Shown here in pieces: positions 25,953 through 34,844 of a DNA stretch of 64,000 bases. A model generated the notes under the pieces. The model worked only from the letters and a program-made list of their open reading frames with translations, was not told the DNA's origin and made no database searches. Position 1 is the first letter of the stretch. Each line of letters starts with the position of its first letter. The position numbers were made by a program, and so were the translations under genes. This DNA is from Desulfobulbaceae bacterium. Its GTDB lineage: Bacteria > Desulfobacterota > Desulfobulbia > Desulfobulbales > Desulfocapsaceae. The DNA is taken from contig JAGXHG010000008.1 in assembly GCA_024636345.1 (NCBI GenBank), positions 1 to 64,000 of the forward strand, in the 5' to 3' direction.

Positions 25953-26310
25953 TATCTCTTTCGACTCCCACTTAGATGTAAAACCAAAGGAACAACCGCA
26001 AGCAACTCCAAAAACAAAACGGCAGACCACATCCTTGCCTGCCGTCGGAACAAACATTTACCTGGCAGATTAACCACCAGACTTGACCCGAAAAGTCAAA
26101 ATGAAAGAAAGAAATATTTTATACGCAAAAAGGAAAAATGCAACATCTTTATAGGGAGATTCTCATTCCACTTCAAGGCAGCTGGATTTTATCCAAGCAG
26201 ATATGCACAATCATTTCGTAGCAAAAAAATTTGCTGTAAATAAATATTTTTTTATGGGATAATAATTATTATCTCTTTGTTTTACTCACCTCAACTAAAG
26301 GAGAAGAGTT
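25953..26310. other. Divergent intergenic region lysC/ferritin, 358 bp
   Basis: Between divergent lysC (-) and ferritin (+). The right part is AT-rich with the Fur-like palindrome at 26258-26273; nothing else was recognised. Confidence 0.6.
26258..26273 (+). promoter_or_regulatory. Fur-box-like perfect palindrome
   Basis: GATAATAATTATTATC is a perfect 16-bp palindrome 38 bases before the ferritin ATG. It resembles the classical Fur box (GATAATgATAATcATTATC) with a shortened centre. Iron control of a ferritin gene fits. Confidence 0.6.
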
Positions 26311-26841
26311 ATGCTTGGTAAAAAACTACAAGATGCTTTTAACGAACAAATGAAACACGAATTTTATTCCGCCTATCTCTACATGGCCATGGCTGGTTAT
26401 TTCCAGTCGGAAGACCTACCTGGATTTGCAAGCTGGATGCGTGTCCAAGCTCTTGAGGAAATGACCCATGGCGAAAAATTCTTCAATTTTACCTGCGAGA
26501 CCGCTGGCCGCACCAATCTTTTACCCATTGACGGACCGCAGAACAACTTTTCCGAACCCATCGAGGCCTTTGAAGTAGGCCTGCAACACGAAAAATTCGT
26601 TACCAGCAGCATCAATAATCTGATGAACATGGCGGGTAAGGAGAAAAACTACGCCGCCCAGATTTTTCTGCAATGGTTTGTCACCGAGCAAATCGAGGAA
26701 GAATCTAGTTTTTCCCTGATTCTAAAAAAATTACAACGGATCGCTGGGGACTCACGTGGCCTTATGATGCTCGACCAGGAACTGGGACAGCGAGTCTTTG
26801 TTCCCCCCCCTGCTGGCAACACTATTGCGGTATCAGCTTGA
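26311..26841 (+). CDS. ftnA: Non-heme ferritin
   Basis: Iron storage by ferroxidase oxidation in a 24-mer shell. Seen: LQDAFNEQMKHEFYSAYLYMAMAGYF with the first ferroxidase Glu, ALEEMTHGEKFFNF (ExxH), and FLQWFVTEQIEEESSF. 176 aa, typical of bacterial FtnA. The C-terminal VPPPAGN differs from E. coli but is not unusual. AAAGGAG precedes the ATG. Confidence 0.93.
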   Translation: MLGKKLQDAFNEQMKHEFYSAYLYMAMAGYFQSEDLPGFASWMRVQALEEMTHGEKFFNFTCETAGRTNLLPIDGPQNNFSEPIEAFEVGLQHEKFVTSSINNLMNMAGKEKNYAAQIFLQWFVTEQIEEESSFSLILKKLQRIAGDSRGLMMLDQELGQRVFVPPPAGNTIAVSA

Positions 26842-27074
26842 TACATAACAAAAAATCCGTATGGATGCTTTGAGCATTAAATGAAGTTCTGTGAAACACC
26901 CTCTACTTAACTTCATTGAAAAGCTGACAGCACCCACGATCTTCGTGGACAGTGTCATAACGGATTGTTCTGGCTTACGCTCCTTTGCTTCTCCTATTTG
27001 AGGCAATAGAAAAGTCTTTTTACTTCATCAGACCTCATCACAAGCACGACCGCAGACATAAGGACACAAAATTC

Positions 27075-28271
27075 ATGGGCGGAACACGATTTGTAGTGGC
27101 GGGACGTTTTATCGACGGCTGCGGTGCCGAGGTGCGCAAGAATGTCTTTCTGAAAGTTACTGACACTATTATTACTGCCATTGGCCCCGCAGCAGACATT
27201 CCCCGCCATGACGGGGCGGCCATCGATGATTTCTCGCATTGTGTCATCTTGCCGGCGCTGGTTGACTGCAGCGTTTCGCTTACGCACTCGCCCTCCGTGG
27301 ACTGGCAGGTCCGCTTAGCTGCAGATGAGGCCGACCCTGCGGAAAAGGCAGCCATGGTGGAGCGGCATATCAGCTACTGCCATGGATACGGGGTCCTGGG
27401 TGTGGCTGTCAGCGATGAGCTGAGCGGCCTGGGGGATCGTCAACAGGGGGTGGCGCGGGGGAGCATCATTGACATTCGCAGCTCCGGCGGTCTTATCCGG
27501 TGCAGGCAGGATTGGGAAGCCGGCAAACCGGCAGGCGGTGATTTTTTGAAGATCGATTATTCCGGTAATATCGAAGACGAGGAGGCCCCGAATCTCCGGC
27601 TTAACCAGGAAGACCTGGGCCGCATTCTCCAGCACAGAGACGGAAGAAAGGCAGTTGTGGTGGCCAATGGCCGGCAGCAGGTAGCGGAGGCGCTTGCAGC
27701 CGGGTGCGATGCCATCGAACAGGGATATGCTATGGGCGAGGACAATATCAGGAAAATGGTGGAGAAGGATGTGCTGTGGATTCCCAGCCTCCTGCGGGCC
27801 AAGAATGGTCTGGACGGTGCGGGCTCCAGCGGTGATGTGTGTTGCCGTTTCTCCCAACGCTATGTGGCCCCGGGAAAGCCGAACCCCGGCGCGGAGGCCT
27901 TTTGGAAAAAGATGCTCGCCGAACAACTGACGCAACTGCGTCTGGCCAGAGAATTGGGCGTGAAAACAGCGGTGGGAACCGGTGCCGGCAGTGTCGGCAT
28001 ACTCCATGGCGAGTCGATGGGCGAGGAAATGAAATTGTTCATCAAGGCCGGCTATTCACTGGCGGAGACCATCCGCTGCGCCTCGGAAAATGGCGCCCGA
28101 TTCTTCGGCATGGAGCAGCTGGGAGCGCTTACTGTCGGGAGGAAAGCAACATTCCTGATTACCAGGGGCACGGTGCAACAGCTGCCAAGAAAACTCTCCT
28201 ATCTGGAAGGCATCTATATTGACGGCGCACCCAGCGCCACCTATCGTAAGAATCCTGTCAAGACGGTGTGA
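27075..28271 (+). CDS. Amidohydrolase-superfamily protein lacking the metal ligands
   Basis: Overall pattern of an imidazolonepropionase-like amidohydrolase: an N-terminal beta-sandwich (RFVVAGRFIDGCGAEVRKNV), barrel, and C-terminal GARFFGMEQLGALTVGRKATFLI. Every catalytic position I can place is changed: PALVDCSVSL instead of PGLIDxHxH, VVVANGRQQ instead of VxVHAHG, DAIEQGY instead of DxIEHG, and VGTGAG instead of GTDAG. The frame is intact over 398 codons, so this may be a pseudoenzyme or binding protein. The ATG at 27075 has AAGGA upstream; 30 codons before it look non-homologous. Confidence 0.75.
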   Translation: MGGTRFVVAGRFIDGCGAEVRKNVFLKVTDTIITAIGPAADIPRHDGAAIDDFSHCVILPALVDCSVSLTHSPSVDWQVRLAADEADPAEKAAMVERHISYCHGYGVLGVAVSDELSGLGDRQQGVARGSIIDIRSSGGLIRCRQDWEAGKPAGGDFLKIDYSGNIEDEEAPNLRLNQEDLGRILQHRDGRKAVVVANGRQQVAEALAAGCDAIEQGYAMGEDNIRKMVEKDVLWIPSLLRAKNGLDGAGSSGDVCCRFSQRYVAPGKPNPGAEAFWKKMLAEQLTQLRLARELGVKTAVGTGAGSVGILHGESMGEEMKLFIKAGYSLAETIRCASENGARFFGMEQLGALTVGRKATFLITRGTVQQLPRKLSYLEGIYIDGAPSATYRKNPVKTV

Positions 28272-28349
28272 GAGGAGCGCTTTGCCATGACAACAGACTT
28301 TTGAATTGGCCCGACGACTCCCTGTTGCGGACTTTGTAACATATTCGAG

Positions 28350-29756
28350 TTAAACAATACGAACCTGCACTGTTTCTATAAATTTGCCACCTGCAAGAAT
28401 ATCTGAGAGCACTATCATGCGGTCGCCTTCTTTTAAGAGTTTTTTGTGCTGCAGCTGCGTAACAGCTCGATCTATCGAGACTTCAGGATCATTGGAAAAT
28501 TTGATGCGAAAGGCAGAAACACCCCAATGAATGCCAAGCCTACGCCGCACGTGGGTTGTGTTGGTAAACGCATAAATTGGCCCATTAGGTCGGCATTGAG
28601 AAAGCAGAACAGCCATTAAGCCGCGTCTGGTGAAAACCAGGGTGGCGGCAGCTTTCAGGTTGTTGTTGAGTATTGATGCGCTTCTGGCAATTTCATACTT
28701 GGCATTATCTGATGCCTGCACCATCACTTTCGTATCCTGCTCCATTTCTCTTTCTATTCTACGGGCAACGACATCCATCACCTCCAAGGCCTTCAGTGGG
28801 TGTCTGCCCGTTGCTGTTTCTCCGGACAGCATTATTGCATCAGTACCTTGTAGTACAGCTTGGGTAATGTCTGTAACTTCAGCTCTTGTCGGCGTTGGGT
28901 TAACGATCATAGATTCAAGCATATGAGTGGCCACGATTACCGGTTTTCCAGCAATACGGCATTGCTTGATTATCTGTTCCTGAAGGAGTGGAACCTCTTC
29001 ATAAGGCAGCTCGGCTCCGAGGTCTCCTCTTGCTATCATAATCCCATCGCTTACTGCTATTATTTCGTCAAGATGGGGAATTGCCTCAGCACTTTCTATT
29101 TTTGCAATAATATCAATGGGTACATTTTTTTCAGTGATAAATTGCTGTAACTCTTCAATGGCTGGGGCTCCCTTAACAAAAGAAAGGGCAATAAAATCAA
29201 CACAATTTTCAATGCCAAAAGCAATATCCTGCCAGTCTTTTTCTGTTATTGAAGGCAGGTCTGCGCTTTTACCTCGAATATTGACGTGACGCCGAGAACT
29301 CAGAACACCATTATCAAGACATTCGCATCTGATATCTGTTTGCGTAATATCCATGACCTTGAGGCTAAGCATCCCTCCATCAATTAAGACTATATCGCCT
29401 AGGGCAACATCGGTAACAAAACCATCATAGTTTATTTCAACACAGTATGGTTCGAGCTCTGCCTGGTGCCTGATCGTCAGAGTTAAAGTCTCCCCTTTAT
29501 GCAAGACAATATCAGTCTTCACATCACCTGTTCGTACTTCAGGCCCCTTGGTGTCTAGAAGAATGGCAACAGAAGAGCCTGTTTTCTCATTAATGGTTTT
29601 AATGTGCCTAATGACCTCTCTATGCCATTCATGTGTGCCATGGGACATGTTGAGACGGGCAACATTCATTCCATTTTCAGCAAGCTGTTTTAAGATCGTA
29701 AAAGGAGAGGTCTCAGGGCCTATGGTGCACACTATTTTAGTTTTACGTGTATTCAT
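28350..29756 (-). CDS. pyk: Pyruvate kinase
   Basis: Final glycolytic step, PEP plus ADP to pyruvate plus ATP. Seen: RKTKIVCTIGPETSP, GMNVARLNMSHG, LLDTKGPEVRTG, DWQDIAFGIENCVDFIALSF, the catalytic IDIIAKIESAEAI, GIMIARGDLGAELP, and DAIMLSGETATGRHP. 468 aa, full length. Convergent with the amidohydrolase-like gene. Confidence 0.97.
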   Translation of the reverse strand: MNTRKTKIVCTIGPETSPFTILKQLAENGMNVARLNMSHGTHEWHREVIRHIKTINEKTGSSVAILLDTKGPEVRTGDVKTDIVLHKGETLTLTIRHQAELEPYCVEINYDGFVTDVALGDIVLIDGGMLSLKVMDITQTDIRCECLDNGVLSSRRHVNIRGKSADLPSITEKDWQDIAFGIENCVDFIALSFVKGAPAIEELQQFITEKNVPIDIIAKIESAEAIPHLDEIIAVSDGIMIARGDLGAELPYEEVPLLQEQIIKQCRIAGKPVIVATHMLESMIVNPTPTRAEVTDITQAVLQGTDAIMLSGETATGRHPLKALEVMDVVARRIEREMEQDTKVMVQASDNAKYEIARSASILNNNLKAAATLVFTRRGLMAVLLSQCRPNGPIYAFTNTTHVRRRLGIHWGVSAFRIKFSNDPEVSIDRAVTQLQHKKLLKEGDRMIVLSDILAGGKFIETVQVRIV

Positions 29757-30228
29757 AGAGATGATTCATAGCTGAAGAGTGGAGAGTTTGCTGATAAAAA
29801 TAAGGCGTTTTGAGGCAAGTCTTGAAAAATCACATATCGCGCGTTCTCTCTTGGCACATGATGAGTACCAGGGACAGCTTGGTCGGATCTTGACCTTGAA
29901 TTTTCAAATCAAAGTTTCTTACAAGGGTGAAAACGGGCCATTTTATGGGTTTTCTGCAATGATGACTGGCTGTTGACTTCGTCCAACCCGGTGTTATTAA
30001 GCGTTCCTGTGTTAAGTAAAAAGCTTAGCATGAATTACCAGCCGAAGGCAAGGGCGTTACTGCGAGGTAGGGTCTGAAGGAAGCCGGAGTGCAAACTTGT
30101 GAGCTGATGGATAGAAACGTCATATAAGGCCGAATCCCTGGGTAAGGCAGCACGAGATGTCAACGCCAAGGAACAGAAACAAAATTCTGGGGACATAATA
30201 ACTAATTAAATTTTAAATAAGTATTATG
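29757..30228. other. Intergenic region 472 bp with intron and repeat remnants
   Basis: The left part (29780-29990) has a 65-codon open frame with no recognisable similarity, which I do not call. The middle part looks like a group II intron fragment, and the right part holds the 9-bp inverted repeat at the end of the NTPase gene. See separate entries. Confidence 0.6.
30010..30185 (+). mobile_element. Probable group II intron remnant (domain I region)
   Basis: The stretch with CAGCCGAAGGCAAGGGCGTT, GCGAGGTAGGGTCTGAAGGA and AGCCGGAGTGCAAACTTGTG, then GAACAGAAAC, matches the conserved 5' structural region I recall from bacterial ltrA-type group II introns. No intron-encoded reverse transcriptase, domain V/VI or 3' end follows; the sequence breaks off into AT-rich DNA at about 30190. 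It is a truncated, immobile fragment. Confidence 0.55.
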
Positions 30229-30230
30229 TC
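30192..30230. repeat. 9-bp inverted repeat GACATAATA/TATTATGTC
   Basis: GACATAATA (30192-30200) and TATTATGTC (30222-30230) are exact inverted copies around an AT-rich core, ending on the stop codon of the NTPase gene. TTCTGGGGACATAATA is reminiscent of sequences flanking REP-associated (Y1) transposases. It could also act as a terminator for the minus-strand gene. Confidence 0.45.
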
Positions 30231-33200
30231 ATTCAGAATGATCACTTGATTTAAAAGTATTGATTTTTATCGAGCCGACTTCTTCTTTTAGTGAAGAGAT
30301 GAATCCTTTTGCTTCTAAAAGTCTGGCAAATGCAAGATTAATTTTATTACTATTAAGTTTTGGGCGTTTTCCATATGAAGTAATTTCGCTAAAAGGCTCA
30401 GGAAAATCAGCAAGAACTTCCATAGTCTTTTGCTCATCCCAAATTGAAAGACACTTCGTAAGAAGCCGAATGGAATCCTCGGTTGTCTGAGCATTAATAA
30501 TTGCTGATGACAGAACAGCATCGTCAAATCTTGAACAATCTATTTCATTCGATACAAGTAAGTTTGCGATAAGACGAGACAGTTTCTCGCTTTTTATAGC
30601 ACCTGCTGGTGTAACATCAGAGCATACAATGATTTTATTTTCATTACTCATTTCACTTGAAAGCAGCAATTCACGAACATCATCACTAATCGGGTATTTC
30701 TCCTTTTCTTTTTGATACTCATTGAAATTCTTATTTATCAATATTGCCGTAAGATAATTATCACCATTAGCAAAAATAAAAGAATTTTCGTTAAGTCTTA
30801 CAGTTCTTTCTTGGGCTAGGCATTTAATCTTTTCTTCAGAGACTTCTGCCGGAAAATTGTTGTAAATATAAGGAAGGCATTTTATCAGCTTGCAATAATC
30901 AGAGTCTTTTGTCTCGTTGTTATTGAAGACAAAACTGGACAATGACTTACTATCATCTTCGCCAAGATCAGTTATCGAAATGTTTAGGTTTGAAAGAGAG
31001 TCCACAATATTCTGACGACATAAAAGCTTAGTCACTACTGCCTTATCACTATCTTCATAACCAAGATATCCTGAAATGTTTTGCCAGGAGATGACTATTT
31101 TCTCTTCCAAAAGTAAGTGTGACCAGAGGTTCCCTGGAACCCCTTCAAATGTATCAAATACGTAGCCTTGCTTTAAGATAATTTTTTCCTTCAGGTTATC
31201 CTCAATCATCTCATTATTGATGAGTATTTTAATTGCAGCTTCACTCTCCTCTGTATTATCCGGGAGAATGAGAAACACCTTTTCGATGTAATCCGGTAAA
31301 TTCTCTTCAATATATTTTTTAAGACATTCACTTCCCGCAGCTAGTATTGATGTGTAATTAGCCTTTTCAGGTTTCAGGTTATCAACACTTTGTGAATCCG
31401 CAAACGTCTGGAGGATATAACTCACATTTTTAGAAGTAATTGTATAAAGGCACTCTTCGTGGGCAAACTCAAGTACGGAATTATTTTTTTCTAACGCAAC
31501 CAAATCATGGAAGCGTACATTCAACATTTTAAGAACGTTATAGTCATCAGGCATCTGAAGATCGGAAGCAAAGACAAGATGCCCTTGTTCAGAGAGGTAC
31601 TCTGTAAGCAGGTTCTCTATATTCATACTCTCGCTTACATACTTAGCCCCAACGAATTTAAGAATATATGAAATCTGTTCTGCACCATGTTCTGAAGATA
31701 TTGCAGTCGTCGCAAACTCAGGCCATTCCCGACTCAAATAGCGGATAAACTCATCTAGATGTTTGCCAGCAATAAAATAAGCCGTAAAAAACTCTTCGGA
31801 CTGTTTGAAATTTTGAGACATGTAGTGCATGGTCGACTTAATGCGTTTCGAACTTGTTTCATTGTTTTCAAGTAGATAGTCTATGAGTGTCACATTCAAT
31901 ACATATTTATGCCCGAAATCTTCCTCGCGCATATTTGCGCAAACCTCTTTCGGAGTATCTAGCTTTTGATTTGGATCAGGCTGATTAAAATTACGGATAG
32001 TGAGAAGGTAGTCACGGTCATTTTTGGTTAAACGACCTTCATGGAAGTTTGATATGTAAAGATGGTAGTTATCATCAAGATATCCATTTTTTACTAAATA
32101 TACGAGAAGTCTATCATCGGTGATTTTGTCTCCATGGATCAATTGATCGACTTCGATATCACCACTTTGTAGCAGTTGAAAAAGCTGTAATTGCGAAAGT
32201 TCAGAAATCTCCTCTTCAACTCGCTTAATTTTTTGTTGCAACACGATTTTCCTGAGACTCAAGTTATTCTCTAGATTTTCCTTCCTGCTCAAGAACGTCT
32301 CACCGGGGTTAATCTCTTCTTCAATTTGTGAAAATGATTTATTTGTTGCTATTCTGCAGTTGGGGTGATTCTGATGAGTGGCCAATAGTATATTTTTATC
32401 AGAAAGAAGGGGTTTGAATTGGTCAAAAGTTGTTAGCTGTGAAAATAAGACATGCTTATTATTTGATATAATTCCTATTACTGGCTCGCTAGCATACATC
32501 GTTACGATATGCCCGATATATGTATCTATAAGCTCTCGAATATTTTTTGCTTTCTCAGTGTTCGCCAATTCTAGAGAAGCTCTAAGCTCTTCAAGTCTGT
32601 CCTTCAATTGGTCTTTGGATTTCTGTAGATACTCCACCCTTTTTCTGCAGATTTCAAAAAAATCTCCTTGGCCGTGATGAAGATTCTCAAAATCATCGGG
32701 GTACACATTTTTGTAAACCATCATTGCAAAAAGTTTTGTTACATCTAGACTTTCACTTTTAAGACGTTCGTAGTAGATCACAAACTCGTTAAAAATATTT
32801 TTAACAAGCCGCAAATCATTGATGTAAAGTGAAACCTCACGTAGAAATTGCGCATCTATACCTTTCGCAAAATCATGTTTTTTCAAACGCTCTTGCATCT
32901 TATCCAATGAATTTGAACTATTAATAATAGGAACCACTGGGATGATGAAATCAAAGAACTTTGTACGATTTTCATGGACAAACATGTCATCTTTAAGAGC
33001 ATACAGAAATTTTATTTGACCACTAGTCTTCTCGTTATCGTTTATGAGTTTGTTAATTTCGCGAAGTTTTACAAAGATTTCTGGGTCTCCGAACCTATCA
33101 AGATCTTCTATGACGACCACATCATAATCTGTCACCTGGAAGAAGTAGATGATTTCATCAAGATGGCGATTCAAGATTGAATTTTCAGAAAGTTCACTAG

Positions 33201-33831
33201 TCTCAACTTCTCCATTTTTAAAAGAAAATTTCTTTAACGAAAGTCCAACAGAGGATTTATAGATATCTGAGATAATGACTACAGGGAGGGAAATTACAAA
33301 AGCAAAAAGCGAAATCCCGCCAAACCAAAGCAAAGAAAAAGATTCAAGATCAAGCAACTTATTGTGACTATAATATAGTGAAATCGAGACAATAGGCCAT
33401 AAGACCAAGAGCAGTGACTTGAACAATGGTTGTTCAGCTGTGGAAATTCGCTTGAAGCGAGAATATGGCAACTTATTAGCATCTGCTCCATATAGCATCT
33501 GCTGAAGGATGCTTCTTTCAATTGATTTGATATCAACAGTATTACTCTTATCTTCTTGGAATGATGCTAACGAGATGTTTAAGAATTTGTAATCGTTATT
33601 CTTTTCATAAGTCCTGATGATACTACTTTTTCCGGATCCATATGGTCCGCTAAGTGCAAAGTTTTTTATGCGGGAATTTTCAAGTGCAAAAGAAAGTGCC
33701 TTTGAATAAGTCCCATCTTGATCTGCATTATCAACTGGGGTTAGATCGGTGAAAGGAGAATTTTCTGGAGCAACAAAGATCTTCGTTACCTTTTTAAGGA
33801 GCCTATTAGTAAATCGATACAATTTCATCAT
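30229..33831 (-). CDS. Large YobI/KAP-like membrane P-loop NTPase (1200 aa)
   Basis: The N-terminal third is a P-loop NTPase: FALSGPYGSGKSSIIRTYEK (Walker A at 62-70) and DVVVIEDLDRFGDPEIF (Walker B at 237-245). Two membrane spans (about 136-155 and 166-188) are inserted between them, an arrangement known from KAP-family NTPases. The N-terminal FTDLTPVDNAD resembles YobI-type ATPases. Residues about 400-450 are coiled coil; the remaining 700 residues are helical with no domain I recognise. The gene is AT-rich relative to its neighbours and flanked by an intron fragment, a repeat and a vapC fragment, so it was probably acquired horizontally. A defence role is possible but unproven. Confidence 0.8.
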   Translation of the reverse strand: MMKLYRFTNRLLKKVTKIFVAPENSPFTDLTPVDNADQDGTYSKALSFALENSRIKNFALSGPYGSGKSSIIRTYEKNNDYKFLNISLASFQEDKSNTVDIKSIERSILQQMLYGADANKLPYSRFKRISTAEQPLFKSLLLVLWPIVSISLYYSHNKLLDLESFSLLWFGGISLFAFVISLPVVIISDIYKSSVGLSLKKFSFKNGEVETSELSENSILNRHLDEIIYFFQVTDYDVVVIEDLDRFGDPEIFVKLREINKLINDNEKTSGQIKFLYALKDDMFVHENRTKFFDFIIPVVPIINSSNSLDKMQERLKKHDFAKGIDAQFLREVSLYINDLRLVKNIFNEFVIYYERLKSESLDVTKLFAMMVYKNVYPDDFENLHHGQGDFFEICRKRVEYLQKSKDQLKDRLEELRASLELANTEKAKNIRELIDTYIGHIVTMYASEPVIGIISNNKHVLFSQLTTFDQFKPLLSDKNILLATHQNHPNCRIATNKSFSQIEEEINPGETFLSRKENLENNLSLRKIVLQQKIKRVEEEISELSQLQLFQLLQSGDIEVDQLIHGDKITDDRLLVYLVKNGYLDDNYHLYISNFHEGRLTKNDRDYLLTIRNFNQPDPNQKLDTPKEVCANMREEDFGHKYVLNVTLIDYLLENNETSSKRIKSTMHYMSQNFKQSEEFFTAYFIAGKHLDEFIRYLSREWPEFATTAISSEHGAEQISYILKFVGAKYVSESMNIENLLTEYLSEQGHLVFASDLQMPDDYNVLKMLNVRFHDLVALEKNNSVLEFAHEECLYTITSKNVSYILQTFADSQSVDNLKPEKANYTSILAAGSECLKKYIEENLPDYIEKVFLILPDNTEESEAAIKILINNEMIEDNLKEKIILKQGYVFDTFEGVPGNLWSHLLLEEKIVISWQNISGYLGYEDSDKAVVTKLLCRQNIVDSLSNLNISITDLGEDDSKSLSSFVFNNNETKDSDYCKLIKCLPYIYNNFPAEVSEEKIKCLAQERTVRLNENSFIFANGDNYLTAILINKNFNEYQKEKEKYPISDDVRELLLSSEMSNENKIIVCSDVTPAGAIKSEKLSRLIANLLVSNEIDCSRFDDAVLSSAIINAQTTEDSIRLLTKCLSIWDEQKTMEVLADFPEPFSEITSYGKRPKLNSNKINLAFARLLEAKGFISSLKEEVGSIKINTFKSSDHSE

Positions 33832-33893
33832 TCTTCCTTAGCAAGGACAATCGGGAAAAGACCACGTTTAAAATAACTTAAATCATCTTTATG

Positions 33894-34020
33894 CTATTCT
33901 GTACACCAGTTTTCTATCAGTAGCCCTTTCACCCGCGCAAACTCTTTTTCATTATTTGTTACCAGAATCATTCCGGTTGCCCTTGCAACATGATGGGCAC
34001 GCTGTGCTTTGCCCATCAAC
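33894..34020 (-). pseudogene. vapC PIN-domain toxin, C-terminal fragment
   Basis: About 40 codons on the minus strand read GKAQRAHHVARATGMILVTN then NEKEFARVKGLLIENW and a stop, the typical C-terminus of VapC PIN toxins (pattern .A..LVTnN..EF.rv.gl..enW). The N-terminal two thirds, including the first catalytic Asp, are absent, and no VapB partner is seen. It is a decayed remnant next to the large NTPase gene. Confidence 0.7.
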
Positions 34021-34039
34021 TAAGAGCCAAAATTTGAGA

Positions 34040-34285
34040 TTATTTTTTACCTAAAACCGATTTCTTTCTCAGCCAGTGATAACGAAGACCGCGCATCCAT
34101 GCAAAAGTATAGAGGAAACTCAAAGCAAAAATGCCCCATTGTTCTGCGATCCATGTCGAGTAAAACCAGAATGGCTGTCCACACAAACCAAAAATACAGG
34201 CCCACTTCCGCCATTCTGCTCGTTCATCCTGGCTCAACCAAATAGCCGTAGCACCAGTTAAAGCAATCGCAATCTGATCCACCAT
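34040..34285 (-). CDS. Small membrane protein (81 aa)
   Basis: Function not recognised. Predicted spans are at about 2-18 (IAIALTGATAIWL), 29-43 (CIFGLCGQPFWFYST) and 50-65 (WGIFALSFLYTFAW), with a basic tail. Similar short tryptophan-rich membrane proteins occur in prophage and accessory regions, which fits this location. The ATG at 34285 is preferred over the GTG at 34291 because AAGGA lies 7 bases upstream of the ATG. Confidence 0.65.
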   Translation of the reverse strand: MVDQIAIALTGATAIWLSQDERAEWRKWACIFGLCGQPFWFYSTWIAEQWGIFALSFLYTFAWMRGLRYHWLRKKSVLGKK

Positions 34286-34354
34286 ATTCACATCCTTCTA
34301 TGCTACAAATTTGGGGTCGGGCCACAGTAACTAAGAAGGTTACCGGAACAACGC

Positions 34355-34783
34355 CTAAAGCAACTTCCCAAGTATATACCCGATGATGATGCCAACAATG
34401 AGGGCAACAGTCAACCCGCGATAAGTCAGCACATCCTTCGAGTAGCCTCGCCGAATAGCCATTAATGCCACCAAATAACCTACGGCGTTGAGCAACCAGA
34501 TGAGGCCATAAGAAAGGACTTTGACGATCAGCGGTCCCACAAAAGGTATAATCGCGATGATGCCAAGCAACCAGGCAAAAGCGTTGGATAGCAGGCCAAT
34601 CAAGAATACAATGCCGGCGATAACCTCAGTATCTATCTTAAAAAAAACACCAGCCCAGATAAAAACAACAATTAACACCCAAATCAGAAGCATAATCTTC
34701 CAATTTTTCCACCAGGGCGATTCTACTGAAGCCAAGTCTATATCTTCTTCTGATTTTGAAATAGGAGTTTTATCTTTATTCAT
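34355..34783 (-). CDS. Hypothetical multi-span membrane protein (142 aa)
   Basis: Not recognised. An acidic 25-residue cytoplasmic start (SKSEEDIDLASVESPWW) is followed by four hydrophobic segments (about 28-46, 52-80, 82-108 and 122-142). The end is glycine-rich (ALIVGIIIGYILGKLL). GGGAAAGAG precedes the ATG. It is probably a separate small accessory gene. Confidence 0.6.
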   Translation of the reverse strand: MNKDKTPISKSEEDIDLASVESPWWKNWKIMLLIWVLIVVFIWAGVFFKIDTEVIAGIVFLIGLLSNAFAWLLGIIAIIPFVGPLIVKVLSYGLIWLLNAVGYLVALMAIRRGYSKDVLTYRGLTVALIVGIIIGYILGKLL

Positions 34784-34844
34784 CTCTTTCCCAAAAAGCT
34801 TAATTTTTTATGCAAAAAAAAAAGTCTACTAAATATATCAGAGA

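Noticed and set aside
29779-29976. 65-codon open frame before the intron fragment
   Set aside because: No RBS-supported start, no recognisable similarity, and it lies in a remnant-rich gap.
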